A DNA stretch of 64,000 nt, taken from Brucella cytisi. Its GTDB lineage: Bacteria > Pseudomonadota > Alphaproteobacteria > Rhizobiales > Rhizobiaceae. The notes under the pieces were generated by a model. The model did no database searches, was not told the DNA's origin, and saw only the letters and a program-made list of their open reading frames with translations. Positions 31,774 to 41,891 of the stretch are shown piece after piece. The stretch lies in contig JAAVLQ010000002.1 of NCBI GenBank assembly GCA_012103075.1, forward strand, positions 1,071,001-1,135,000, written 5' to 3'. Positions within the stretch are counted from its first letter, which is position 1. Every line of letters starts with the position of its first letter. The translations under genes and the position numbers were made by a program.

Positions 31774-32953
31774 ATGGCACGCGCCCTCGTCATGATCCCT
31801 GCGGGAGAAGTGTACGATCACGACAATGTCCGCTGGTATCGTCATACCGATGTGCAGGGCAGCATCAATCACTATCACAATATTGGCGATGCCTTCGTGT
31901 TCGAGTCATCGCTGAAGCTGATGAATTATGAGAAGGCTTCAGAACTTCCGATCACCAATTTCTCACCGGAGAAAATTGACCAGCTGCGTGAGGAATTTGA
32001 TTATGTGATCCTGCGCGGCTCGAATTATATCAACAAGGATATGAACTGGCGCGATACGATCCCGGTATTGCAACGGCTTAAACTGCCGGTCATAGCGTTC
32101 GGTATCGGAGCACAAGCGCCGGTCAGAGGGGAATACAGCTTTCCGAAGAGACCAAAGCGGTCCTGCGCATCATTGCAGAATCCACGACGTCCATCGGTGT
32201 GCGTGGCGCTTACACGGCGCAGGTGCTGAACGATATCGGCATCCGTAACGTGCGCATCGTCGGTTGCCCGACTGCGTTTCGCCGCAACAACCAGCATTTG
32301 CGTATCAAGTTGCCACCACTGGAAAACGTGGCACAGGTCGGCGTCACGGTTCGCCGCGAAGTTTCACCAGCCTATGCGCAGGATATCGAGCAATATCTGA
32401 CGCGTCACCGCGACCTTATCAAATCCATGGCCGGACGCTTCGACGTAACTTTGATGGCGCAAGGCGAGATCGATGAAAAGAAGATGGTCTTCGGTAACGC
32501 GGAGCAGAAGGAGGAGGCCATTGCAGCGCTCAAGAACCATCGCTGGACAGCGGACTGGTATTTCGACGAGACAATAGAAAACCTCTATCGCCATCGTATG
32601 TTCTATTCGGATGTCGTTGCCGATTACGAGGAACTGGTGCGCAGGCAACAGCTCGTCCTGGCTATCGCCTGCATGGTAATCTGATGGCGCTGGCCAATGG
32701 CGTGCCGTCCATCTACTTCACTTATGACAGCCGTACAGCCGAATTTGCCGAAACCTACAAGATACCGAGTTATGACGTCTTTAGCGACAAGCCTTTCCGG
32801 CTGGAAGACTATTGGGATCAGTCGTTGTTCGACAAATATAACCGGGCATGGTTCGAGACCTATGCCGAGATGAAGCAGTTTCTCGATGAAAACGGTATCG
32901 ACAACAAGATGACCGAAACTGGACTGCCCATCGCGGAGTTGAAGGTCGCGTAA
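31774..32953 (+). CDS. Polysaccharide pyruvyl transferase family protein, copy 3 (frameshifted)
   Basis: Begins MARALVMIPAGEVYDHDNVR at ATG 31774 with GAAGGA upstream. Family features are NIGDAFVFESSLKL, FDYVILRGSNYINKDM, LPVIAFGIGAQAP, SIGVRGAYTAQVL, VRIVGCPTAFR, and the C-terminal GYRLHGNLMALANGVPSIYF. Frame changes occur near 32125-32140 (G run) and near 32650-32660. About 392 residues after repair. It is more distant from copies 1 and 2 than they are from each other. Last gene of the plus-strand polysaccharide block; the next gene is convergent with 3 bases between stops. Confidence 0.84.
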
Positions 32954-32956
32954 GAT

Positions 32957-34023
32957 TTAGTTCTTTGGCAGTTGAGCGGAGCTATTGCCCTTCTGCTCCT
33001 CTGCCAGAAGCGACCATGCAGCAATGAACATCGCGGCAATCAGCGGCCCGACCACAAATCCGTTGATCCCGATCAGTGAAATACCGCCGACAGTGGATAT
33101 GAGGACGACATAATCAGGCATGCGGGTGCCTTTGCCGACGAGAGGCGGACGCAGGAGATTATCGACCAGTCCGATCACGAATACACCGACAAAACCAGAA
33201 TGCCTCCGCTGATCCATTCTCCACTTGCAAAGAACCGGGCCGCTGCCGGCACCCAGACAAGTGCAGCGCCGACCGCTGGCAACATGGAGAGAAACGTCAT
33301 CAATACGCCCCAGAGCAGAGCTGCCTCGACGCCCAAAGACCAGAAAGTCACGCCGCCGATCGTGCCCTGAATGATGGCAATGATGATGTTGCCCTTCACC
33401 GTCGCACGGATGACAGCGATGAACTTTTCCAGAAACTGCCGCGTGTAATCGTCGTTGAGCGGAATGGCCTGCCTGATCTTCCGTCCAAGGTCAGCACCGT
33501 CGCGAAACAGGAAGAACAGCAGATAGAGCATGATGCCGAAGCCGATAAAGAATTGCAGCGTATTCTGGCCGAAGCTAACCAGTTTTCCGGCAAAAGCTGA
33601 CTGCCCTGCATGATCGCAGACGATATGCGCGCACGCCATTCCGCGAAATCGCCCAGCTCAAACCGGGTCAGCCACTCTTCGAGAGAATCTGGCAAGGCGC
33701 CCAGAATGCGTGAGATATAGCTGTTCAGATCAAACTCGCGACTGCTCAGGCGTTGATAGAGAGAGTTTCCCTCCTGTACCAGCGAGCCGAAAATCGCGAG
33801 CATTGGAATGATAACCGGGCAGATGCACATCAGCACGGAAAGCAGAGCGGCAATGTTCTTTCTGCCGCCGAGCTGACGTTCCGTGGCGCTGCTGTACTGG
33901 CGAGAACACCACGGCGAGAATAACTGCCCAGAGAACCGCCGAATAATAAGGCAGCAGCAGCCATGCAAAGGCGATGGTGACCAGTGCCAGTAGAATATAA
34001 AAGCTCGCGCGCTGGACGGACAT
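32957..34023 (-). CDS. AI-2E/PerM family transporter (frameshifted)
   Basis: Multi-pass inner-membrane protein of the AI-2E transporter family. Start ATG 34023 is preferred because AGGTGA lies just upstream. Restored order: MSVQRASFYILLALVTIAFA, then TM-rich NIAALLSVLMCICPVIIPML, the large soluble middle around LGALPDSLEEWLTRFELGDF, then FGIMLYLLFFLFRDGADLGR, GNIIIAIIQGTIGGVTFWSL, and the family signature LPAVGAALVWVPAA followed by GLVDNLLRPPLVG. Frame changes lie near 33880-33890, 33590-33605 and 33180-33195. About 355 residues, normal length. Substrate unknown; many family members are not AI-2 exporters. Confidence 0.83.
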
Positions 34024-34106
34024 AATCACCTGCTACAGATTTCCGGGTCAGGAAACCCTGCCCGGAAAACCATTCCAATTCAATAGAGAAGCCTCGACCT
34101 GACAAC

Positions 34107-35228
34107 TTACGCCGCTTTTAACGGCACCAGTTTTTCATTGGGAAGAGAACGGGCAAGCGTGCTCAGAAGATCACTTTGCGACACCAAACCGATAATGCGG
34201 CGCATTTCATCAACGACCACGACAGCATGCGCCAGTCCATCGGTAAGACTTGGCAAAAGGCTCATCACCGGATCGGCTTGCGCAGCGGTGGGAGCTTCCA
34301 CGATATAGTTTTTGAAATCGTCGCCCGGATGCATCAATTCGCGCAAGCCGACCACGCCTTTCAAACGCCCATCGGTCCCACACACTGGCAATGTCATGAG
34401 ATTATGCCGCAGGATAAGATCGCGTGCCTGACTGGCGGTTGCATCTTCATCGATACTGACGACATCGCGAGACATAATATCGGCGCAGGTCAAGTCGCCG
34501 TGGGAACGAACTGATACTTCAAGCTCCACCTGCCGCAGCAGACGTCCGAGATCGTTGCGATCGATATCGAAGCTTTCATCCAAGGCAAGTAAGGCGCGGT
34601 CGATATCTTCCTCGCGGATACCCATGCGAACCGAAGGTGGCAGATCTTCCGTACTGTGCTTGTTTACCGGTGCGGCGGCCGCCACGTGCGGATATTTCCT
34701 GCGCGACAGTTTATGAAACAGGACACCCGGGCCAACGAGAAGGCACGAATTCAGTGCAACCGGCACAAGCGGAAACAGGAATCCCCATTTGGCAACCGCC
34801 GAACCACCCAAAACTGCAGTCAGCGCCGCTGCACCACCGGGCGGATGGAGGCTACGGGTAACGGACATCGCCGCGATGGCAAGCGCCACACCAAGGCCGA
34901 CCGCCAAAGCTGGATCATCAACAAACTGAGCGACGGCCAGCCCCACAAAGGCTGAAATTGTGTTGCCCCCGATGATCGACCAAGGCTGAGCAAGCGGGCT
35001 TGTTGGAACTGCGAAAAGCAGAACCGCCGAAGCACCGATTGGCGCTACAATCAAAGGCAGATGCGGACCGTTTCCCAGCAACAAGCTCGATATGAATCCG
35101 GTCAGCGCGATACCAATCAAGGCACCGAGGCAAGCAATCGAACGTTCTCGCAGCGTTGCACCGGCAAGAACCGGTTTGAACAGTCGGAGCGCGAGCGACT
35201 GGCGTTGTTCAGGATCTCTCTGGGTCAT
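34107..35228 (-). CDS. HPP family membrane protein with C-terminal CBS domain pair
   Basis: Intact, 373 residues. The N-terminal 170 residues hold about four or five transmembrane helices with the family motif SLHPPGGAAAL; HPP proteins have been linked to nitrite transport. Residues 240-365 form two CBS domains: ADIMSRDVVSIDEDATASQA, LPVCGTDGRLKGVVGLREL, then DPVMSLLPSLTDGLAHAVVV and IIGLVSQSDLLSTL. CBS pairs bind adenosyl ligands and would gate the channel. Nothing nearby indicates the substrate. It is monocistronic, 83 bases upstream of the AI-2E-type gene. Confidence 0.87.
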   Translation of the reverse strand: MTQRDPEQRQSLALRLFKPVLAGATLRERSIACLGALIGIALTGFISSLLLGNGPHLPLIVAPIGASAVLLFAVPTSPLAQPWSIIGGNTISAFVGLAVAQFVDDPALAVGLGVALAIAAMSVTRSLHPPGGAAALTAVLGGSAVAKWGFLFPLVPVALNSCLLVGPGVLFHKLSRRKYPHVAAAAPVNKHSTEDLPPSVRMGIREEDIDRALLALDESFDIDRNDLGRLLRQVELEVSVRSHGDLTCADIMSRDVVSIDEDATASQARDLILRHNLMTLPVCGTDGRLKGVVGLRELMHPGDDFKNYIVEAPTAAQADPVMSLLPSLTDGLAHAVVVVDEMRRIIGLVSQSDLLSTLARSLPNEKLVPLKAA

Positions 35229-35389
35229 TCCGTCAATCAGGCCGATGATAGGGACGCTTCAGCGAAAACCCGATGAAGCAAAAAAGATTATTCTCTTTGG
35301 GGGTGAGACAATATCCTGCCCTTGCCGGATTCGAACAAGAAAGCAAATCCGTATCCGCGTGGCGGAACGGAAAAATCATTCTTAGTTCA

Positions 35390-36147
35390 TCAACTGAACG
35401 AGAACAATGGTCTCAATGCCATTTCAAGCCCGAGGATCATAAGGCCGATCAGAAACCATCGACGGAAGTTTTCCGGTCGGATTTTGCGGCGGCAAGCCTG
35501 CCCCAGAAAAACATGCCGACCAATGAAGGAACGACCGCCACAACGGATGCAAGCAGGAGATCGCACGAATAGGCCTGTCTGCTAGAAAGCCCGACCGCAA
35601 GTGCGGCGGTCGAAACAGTAAAGGAAAGTCCGAGCGACTGTACAAGATCGTCTTTTCTGAACCCTACCGATTGCAGATAGGGCACAGCCGGGATGACGAA
35701 TATCCCTGTCGCACCAGCAATCAAGCCAGTCAACAGGCCGATGATAGGAGACAGCAGAAGCTCAAGCTGTTCTGGCACCTGCAACTGGCGGGAAAACAAC
35801 GTATAGGCTGCGTAGATAACAAGCGAGGAACCCAGCATCGATGTGGTGACTGCAATGTTTCCGCCAACCAGAACCGCAGTTCCCACAATAGTGCCGACTG
35901 CAATGGCAAGCATCATGCTCCAGAGACGAAGCATAAGTTGCCCGAAGCTAGGCCCCGCCAGAAGCTGCCAAAGATTGGTGATGAAGGACGGAATAATCAG
36001 CAGGCTCGCAGCTGCGAGCGGAGAGATCAGTGCGCCCAATATACCCATGGCGACTGTGGGCAGCCCCATTCCTGTCACGCCTTTGACAAAGCCAGCACCG
36101 AGGAACGTTACCGCAATCGTCAGGATCAAGGGTAATGAATAAATCAT
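35390..36147 (-). CDS. Sulfite exporter TauE/SafE family protein (one frameshift)
   Basis: Multi-pass membrane protein starting MIYSLPLILTIAVTFLGAGF, then VKGVTGMGLPTVAMGILGAL and a second half LTGLIAGATGIFVIPAVPYL, the repeated TauE/SafE pattern. Around 35480-35495 the frame slips at AAAATCC. Repair extends the C-terminus to RPENFRRWFLIGLMILGLEM and the stop at 35390, giving about 252 residues. It exports an organic or inorganic anion (sulfite, sulfoacetate and similar in characterised members). The LysR regulator at 36244 is divergent with a 96-base gap and is the likely controller. Confidence 0.85.
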
Positions 36148-36243
36148 GTCCCAGTCATAGCAACATGCGCGCCGGGCGAAATGCGGAAGCTCCTAATTCA
36201 GCCTTCGGATTTGCCATAGGCAGAATTCTCGCTAATATCACTT

Positions 36244-37161
36244 ATGCGTTTTGATCTTACCGACCTTCGCCTGTTCCTCGCGGTAGCCGATACGGGCAGC
36301 ATCACTCACGGTGCGGCTGAAATTGGCCTGTCGCTTCCAGCAGCAAGTGAACGCCTGCGCGACATGGAAGCAATAGGGCAAGTTTTTGCTTCTGGAGCGG
36401 GAAGGCGCGGTGTTGGCCTTACCGAAGCAGGCGAAGCCCTTGTACATCATGCAAGAGCGGTCATGCGGCAGATGGCCGACATGCATAGTGAACTGGGCTT
36501 GTATATGCCAAAGCTATACGCACCGCTATTCGCGTCGCGGCGAATACGGCTGCCGCCACTGAATATCTTCCGGCAAAACTCGCCGCATGGATGGCAGAAA
36601 ATCCTCGCATCGATGTGGAGCTGAAAGAACGGCAAAGCACCGATATCGCCCGCGCCATTTCGCGCGGCTTCGTTGAAATCGGCATTCTATCGGATGCGGT
36701 GGAAACTACGGGTTTGGAACTGGTTCCTTTTGCTAGAGATCAGTTGGTACTGATCACTGCCAGAGATCATCCGCTCGCTGAACATAAACGCGTGAGTTTC
36801 TCGGACATCCTGCAGGAACAGTTCATCGGTCTGTCAGCAGGCGCGCTGCAGGAGCACGTCGAAATTCAGGCAACCCGGCTGGGCGGCAGGATTAAAATCA
36901 GGACGAAACTCCGCACCTTTGAAGGGGTTGGCAATATGGTCGCTGCTAGTGTAGGCATTGCGATCATTCCGCAGGCTGCCGCCCGACGTCTTAGGAACAC
37001 ACTCCCCATTGCAACGATTTCTATTTCCGATGCTTGGGCAAAAAGAAATCTGGTAATAGCAGTGCAATCTATAGCAGAACTAACCGCACCGGCCGGGGAG
37101 CCTCGTCGATCACCTCGTCTTGAATGCAGAACTTCCCGCAATCAAAACTGCAAAAGCTTAG
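36244..37161 (+). CDS. LysR family transcriptional regulator (frameshifted)
   Basis: N-terminal helix-turn-helix MRFDLTDLRLFLAVADTGSI, THGAAEIGLSLPAASERLRD. The frame breaks near 36365-36400, near 36505 and near 36580. The effector domain is then clear: NPRIDVELKERQSTDIARAI, LVPFARDQLVLITARDHPLA, and GNMVAASVGIAIIPQAAARR. A last slip near 37100 restores the end LVDHLVLNAELPAIKTAKA with stop at 37159-37161. About 306 residues, usual for the family. It is divergent from the TauE/SafE gene and 312 bases upstream of tctC, so it may control one or both. Confidence 0.83.
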
Positions 37162-37473
37162 CCTCGATCAGAAAGGATCTTCAAGACGATACGCCAGCGC
37201 ACAACGAAAACATGACAAGCGAGCTACCCAGACTTTGGTAGTACAAGCGCTTTCATTGAAGGTCAGGCATTGGCAAGCCGACGGGATACATCTACATTCT
37301 TTTAAAAGCGTACCGAATAATCCTGCCGCTTCAAGAGCAACAACGGTGCAGACGCATTCTATTGCAGTCATTGGATAGTATCGCATCTAATTGCCCGAAG
37401 CGTCCAAAGAGACGTGGGGAACTAAATTCAGAACACGGGCTTGCCCCGTCGCAACATAGTCTGGGAGGACGCT
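37162..37473. other. Intergenic region before tctC
   Basis: No gene or clear hairpin seen in these 312 bases. The strong ribosome site GGGAGG just before the tctC start is the only element I can point to. A promoter for tctCBA is expected here but not identified. Confidence 0.4.
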
Positions 37474-38451
37474 ATGATGAAAGCTATCGCCGCTCTGGCG
37501 ACGACACTTGCTATTTCCACCGCTGCTTTCACCGCACAAGCACAGAATTATCCAGAACGGACGATCACCATGGTCGTGCCTTTCTCAGCCGGTGGGCCTA
37601 CCGACACTGTCACGCGACTTGTGGCAGAATCCATGTCCAGGATCTCGGACAACAGGTTATCGTCGAGAATGTCGGCGGCGCAGGTGGCACACTCGGTGCC
37701 GGGCGGGTCGCAACCGCCGATCCAGATGGCTATACGCTTCTGCTTCACCATATCGGCATGGCCACAAGCGCTACGCTCTACCGCAAGCTTGCCTATGACA
37801 CGCTGAATGCGTTCGAATATGTCGGCCTTGTCACGGAAGTTCCGATGACGATTGTTGCGCGCAAGGACCTTGAGCCAACCGATCTTAAGGGGCTGATCGA
37901 ATATGCCAAGGCCAACAAGGATACAGCGACGGTCGCCAATGCCGGTATAGGCGCAGCATCGCATCTTTGCGGCATGCTGTTCATGAGCGCGATTGAAACG
38001 CCGCTCGTCACAGTTCCCTACAAAGGGAACCGGCCCGGCCATGACAGATCTTCTCGGCGGACAGGTCGACATCATGTGTGATCAGACCACCAACACGACG
38101 AAGCAGATTCAGGCCGGCACGATCAAGGCTTACGCCGTTACCTCGCCCGAACGTCTGGACGTGTTGAAAGACCTTCCGACGACCAAGGAAGCCGGTCTGG
38201 ACGGCATGGAAGTTGGCATCTGGCACGGCATCTATGCGCCCAAGGGAACTTCGGCTGAAATCACCGAACGTCTGTCGAAGTCACTTCAGGTGGCCTTGAA
38301 AGACCAGAACGTAGTTGCCCGTTTTGCCGAACTCGGCACAAAGCCGTCACCGGAAGCCGATGCAACACCGGCCGCGTTGAAGGCCAAGCTCGAATCCGAA
38401 ATCGCGCGCTGGAAGCCGATTATCGAAGCCGCCGGACAATACGCGGACTGA
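37474..38451 (+). CDS. tctC: Tripartite tricarboxylate transporter, substrate-binding protein (frameshifted)
   Basis: Periplasmic receptor of the Bug/TctC family. Start ATG 37474 follows GGGAGG. A signal peptide (MKAIAALATTLAISTAAFTA, cleavage after AQA) precedes YPERTITMVVPFSAGGPTDT, the family N-terminus. Frame changes near 37638-37645 and at 38026-38030 (one extra G) are needed. Other family segments: VENVGGAGGTLGAGRVA, DGYTLLLHHIGMATS, VPYKGTGPAMTDLLGGQVDI, TTKQIQAGTIKAYAV and WHGIYAPKGTSAEI. About 325 residues. It binds a carboxylate; the ligand cannot be read from the sequence. Confidence 0.88.
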
Positions 38452-38462
38452 TCATACAGGAA

Positions 38463-38498
38463 ACAATCAAGGCGTGTCATTTGACGCGCCTTGATTGT
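38463..38498 (+). terminator. Strong hairpin between tctC and tctB
   Basis: ACAATCAAGGCG-T-GTCA, loop TT, TGAC-G-CGCCTTGATTGT. Twelve plus four base pairs interrupted by a single T/G mismatch. It starts 11 bases after the tctC stop, before CGTTTCCC. It probably limits read-through or protects the tctC message so that the binding protein is made in excess over the membrane subunits. Confidence 0.75.
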
Positions 38499-38611
38499 CG
38501 TTTCCCCTGCTGCAGCACATCAGAATTGCAGTCTACGGGATACGCGACCGATGTCATATGCCGATCTTCCGGCATAGCCCTTTCAACGGCAAATCCGAAA
38601 GACGATTGGCC

Positions 38612-39084
38612 ATGAACGAGCCCTCAAGGAAATTTTCGATAGATCCGACCAACGGATTGTGCGGTGCGCTGCTCGCACTGACAGGCGCCTTTTTGCCTAT
38701 CAGTCGCTTAGTCTGGACCTCGGCACTTCGCTGCGTATGGGACCGGGGTATTTCCCGCTTGTCCTTTCTGGTGTCCTGATCCTTCTTGGACTGGTCATCC
38801 TTATCCGGGCTACACGTGTCTCCGGCGAGCCAATCGGCCCGATCGCTTGGCGCGGCCTGTTCTTTATTTTGCCTGCACCGATATTCTTCGGTCTGACAGT
38901 GCGCGGTCTCGGTTTCGTACCCTCGCTGTTCCTGACCTGTCTCATTGCCTCTTTCGCCTCGATGCGCATGAAACCACTCGCAGCAATCATTCTTGCCGCT
39001 GCGATCACGGTCTTTTCTGTCATTGTCTTCAGCTACGCGCTCGCGCTGCCTTATCAGCGTTTCGGGCCCCGGTGGCCGTTCTAA
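38612..39084 (+). CDS. tctB: Tripartite tricarboxylate transporter, small membrane subunit (one frameshift)
   Basis: Starts MNEPSRKFSIDPTNGLCGAL at ATG 38612. A T is missing from the run near 38691-38695, and adding it gives GAFFAYQSLSLDLGTSLRMGPGYFP, where LGTxxRMGPGYFP is the TctB signature. Four transmembrane helices follow (LVLSGVLILLGLVILIRA, GLFFILPAPIFFGLTV, FVPSLFLTCLIASFAS, LAAIILAAAITVFSVIVFSY). About 158 residues, typical. It is followed 12 bases later by tctA. Confidence 0.88.
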
Positions 39085-39096
39085 AGGGGCACAAGC

Positions 39097-40605
39097 ATGG
39101 AGCTTTTCAACAATCTCGCGCTTGGCTTCTCGACAGCATCGACGCTGGCCAATCTCGGCTTTTGTCTTATCGGCGTATTGCTTGGCACGTTGATCGGCGT
39201 TCTGCCCGGCATCGGCGCCACCGCGACCATTGCCATGCTTCTTCCGATCACGTTCCAGATTGGCGATCCGGTTTCCGCTCTGATCATGCTTGCTGGCATC
39301 TATTACGGTGCCCAATATGGCGGATCAACAACCGCAATTCTCATCAACATGCCGGGAGAATCCTCGTCCGCCGTGACCGCCATCGACGGTTACCAGATGG
39401 CGCGCCGCGGGCGCGCCGGCGCAGCACTTGCCATTGCGGCAATCGGTTCATTTTTCGCCGGTACTGTCTCCACCTTTCTGGTGGCGATCTTCGCTCCGCC
39501 ACTCACAGAAATCGCCCTGAAATTCGGCTCGGCTGAGTATTTCTCGCTGATGGTCGTCGGGCTGGTGTCGTCCGTGGCATTGGCGCACGGTTCGATCATT
39601 AAGGCTCTGGCGATGGTTGTACTGGGGCTGCTGCTCGGTCTCATCGGCACTGACATATACACCGGCACACCACGTTTCACGCTGGGCATTACAGAATATG
39701 CGGATGGCCTCAATTTCGTTGCCGTCGCGGTCGGCGTGTTCGGCATCGCTGAAATTCTGCGCAATCTCGAAAACGAACATGCACGCGAAGTGCTGATGGC
39801 AAAGGTCACGGGACTGATGCCGACACGCGACGATTTCAAGCGCATGGCAGCGCCAATCCTTCGCGGAACGGCCATCGGCTCAGCCCTCGGCATCCTGCCC
39901 GGCGGAGGCGCTATTCTCGCGTCTTTTGCTTCCTACACGGTGGAAAAGCGCATTTCCGATACGCCGGAAGAATTTGGAAAGGGCGCAATTGCAGGCGTTG
40001 CAGGACCGGGATCCGCCAATAATGCCGGTGCGCAGACATCCTTCATTCCGATGCTCACGCTTGGCATTCCTGCCAATCCAGTCATGGCTTTGATGATCGG
40101 CGCCATGATTATTCAGGGCATCGTGCCGGGCCCGAATGTTGCAACGGAACAACCCGCCTTGTTCTGGGGCGTGATTGCGTCGATGTGGATCGGCAATCTC
40201 ATGCTCATCATCCTGAACCTGCCACTGATCGGCCTGTGGGTAAAGCTTCTGACAGTGCCCTACTATGTGCTTTTTCCGATTATCATGACTTTCTGTTCAA
40301 TCGGCGTTTATAGCGTCAATTCGAATGTGTACGATCTTTATGCAGTCGCCTTCTTCGGCTTCATCGGCTATCTGCTGGCCAAACTGCGTTGCGAACCGGC
40401 TCCTCTGCTGCTCGGCTTCGTTCTCGGCCCGTTGCTCGAGGAACATCTGCGTCGCGCCATGATCCTGTCACGCGGCGACCCGGCAACCTTTTTCACCCGC
40501 CCGATCAGCGCCATCCTGCTCGCCATAGCTGCGGTCGTTCTCGTCGTCGTGCTGCTTCCATCGGTACGCAAGAAGCGCGACGAGGTGTTCGTCGAAGAGA
40601 GCTAA
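39097..40605 (+). CDS. tctA: Tripartite tricarboxylate transporter, large membrane subunit
   Basis: Intact, 502 residues, about twelve membrane helices. Family signatures: LGTLIGVLPGIGATATIAML, YYGAQYGGSTTAILINMPGE, ILPGGGAILASFASYTVEKR and FGKGAIAGVAGPGSANNAGA, then LGIPANPVMALMIGAMIIQG. It is the permease subunit that works with the tctC receptor and TctB in secondary carboxylate uptake. AAAGGGG precedes the start. It ends the tct operon; 97 bases separate it from the next gene. Confidence 0.93.
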   Translation: MELFNNLALGFSTASTLANLGFCLIGVLLGTLIGVLPGIGATATIAMLLPITFQIGDPVSALIMLAGIYYGAQYGGSTTAILINMPGESSSAVTAIDGYQMARRGRAGAALAIAAIGSFFAGTVSTFLVAIFAPPLTEIALKFGSAEYFSLMVVGLVSSVALAHGSIIKALAMVVLGLLLGLIGTDIYTGTPRFTLGITEYADGLNFVAVAVGVFGIAEILRNLENEHAREVLMAKVTGLMPTRDDFKRMAAPILRGTAIGSALGILPGGGAILASFASYTVEKRISDTPEEFGKGAIAGVAGPGSANNAGAQTSFIPMLTLGIPANPVMALMIGAMIIQGIVPGPNVATEQPALFWGVIASMWIGNLMLIILNLPLIGLWVKLLTVPYYVLFPIIMTFCSIGVYSVNSNVYDLYAVAFFGFIGYLLAKLRCEPAPLLLGFVLGPLLEEHLRRAMILSRGDPATFFTRPISAILLAIAAVVLVVVLLPSVRKKRDEVFVEES

Positions 40606-40702
40606 CATAGATTAAGCTAAAAGATGACGATGGAGCATTGATATGCTAAAGAAACTGGGGGCCTGTATTGTCGTTTGAATCGCCAGCACAAAGGGAGGTG
40701 TC

Positions 40703-41300
40703 ATGGCGGACGAACAGCGTCGAAGCTTCCGGCAGCGACTGGCTGCCATCGTCATTGCGGGTATCGGCACGGCCGCCGCAAGCGTATTCTCCTATGCAGC
40801 AGCAATCTATGAAGCAGCCAATCCCGAGCCCATGCGGGAACTCAGCCCCGGCGAAACGGTCGACACCGGGCGCTGGCATGTGGCGGTAACTGACGCGCGC
40901 TTTGGCTCTGTTCCACCGACCGGTGTGAAACCTTACGAGCCTACAAACTATCTCATGGTCGACATCAGTTTAGATAATCGTTCGGCATCTTCAGCCCATG
41001 CATCGCGAGGGCGCTTCTGACCCTCGCCCGCCAAATTCGGCCTTGAAAGATCCGACCGTTTACATCGTAAAAGACAAGTGGATTGCGGGTCGGGTCAATC
41101 CGGGCATGCCCGAAAAGCTTACGGTAGTGTGGGAATGGCCAAAAGGCGAAGCTCCGCCACAGGAAATCCGTCTCCTCATTGGCAGCGAAATCTACAAGAA
41201 GCGGGATAATCTCTATGGGGCTTCTACATGGCTCGATCGGGACCCGATCGCCGTCATTCAATTGCCGGTACATATGTCATCCGCCCGGGGCGAAGGATGA
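40703..41300 (+). CDS. Envelope protein of unknown function, first of three in tandem (one frameshift)
   Basis: Start ATG 40703 with GGGAGG. One N-terminal membrane helix (LAAIVIAGIGTAAASVFSYA) precedes an extracytoplasmic beta-rich domain: TGRWHVAVTDARFGS, NYLMVDISLDNRSA, VYIVKDKWIAGRVNPGMPEK and LTVVWEWPKG. This resembles DUF4352-type immunoglobulin-like domains, an impression by eye. The frame changes near 40985-40998. Its stop overlaps the next start (ATGA). About 199 residues. Together with the next two genes it forms an operon of proteins built the same way. Confidence 0.62.
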
Positions 41301-41891
41301 TGGGGTGGCTCAAATGCGCCGTCATGCTGTGTGTAGCAATAGCAGCACTTTACGGCATGCAGCATTCCACCCCTTATTACAGCAATATTTTTCCCCGGTC
41401 ACCGTTGAGGGAAAGCAGGGAAAGCCTGTCGAAACCAGCCGTTTCGTGGTTGGCATTGTGAACTCCTATCGGACTCGACAAGTGACGACACCCGGCATCG
41501 GAAGCACCCGCACTTATGATACGGACGGCGAATGGCTGATCATCGAGGCCGCAGCGAAAGCAAAGATCGAAAGCCTTGGGCTTGGGTCTGTCGAATGGCT
41601 TGGGCCGAACGGTATCCGTTATGCCATGAGCAGTCGTCCGACCCTTGCACCCGGCATAGTGGGCTCCGAACGGCTGGAGCCGGGGATACCACGTCCCATC
41701 CTGATGGTGTTTGAATTGCCGCGTGACCAGATCGCAGGGGAAAGCTGCTCATTGCCGAATCTTCACTGACTCCCCTCTCAGAACAGATGCAGATCAGCAT
41801 GAATTCCACGGCAGAGGACAATGTCAGCCGATCAATCGCGATCAAACGCATGGGGACCATCATGCCTTGGCAATTGGAGGTCAGCCAATGA
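41297..41891 (+). CDS. Envelope protein of unknown function, second of three in tandem (frameshifted)
   Basis: Begins MMGWLKCAVMLCVAIAALYG, a single membrane anchor. The frame shifts at the T/C run near 41389-41398, then continues SPVTVEGKQGKPVETSRFVV, GEWLIIEAAAKAKIESLGLG, GIVGSERLEPGIPRPILMVF. A second slip near 41740 gives the end KLLIAESSLTPLSEQMQISM and stop at 41889-41891. About 198 residues. The core (anchor, V..G....SRFVVGI, W.I.EAAAKA) parallels the flanking genes. Start and stop overlap both neighbours by 4 bases, so translation is coupled along the trio. Confidence 0.6.

Noticed and set aside
35230..35389. Possible tRNA 3' end because of a GGATTCGAAC-like stretch
   Set aside because: No matching acceptor stem or cloverleaf could be drawn around it.
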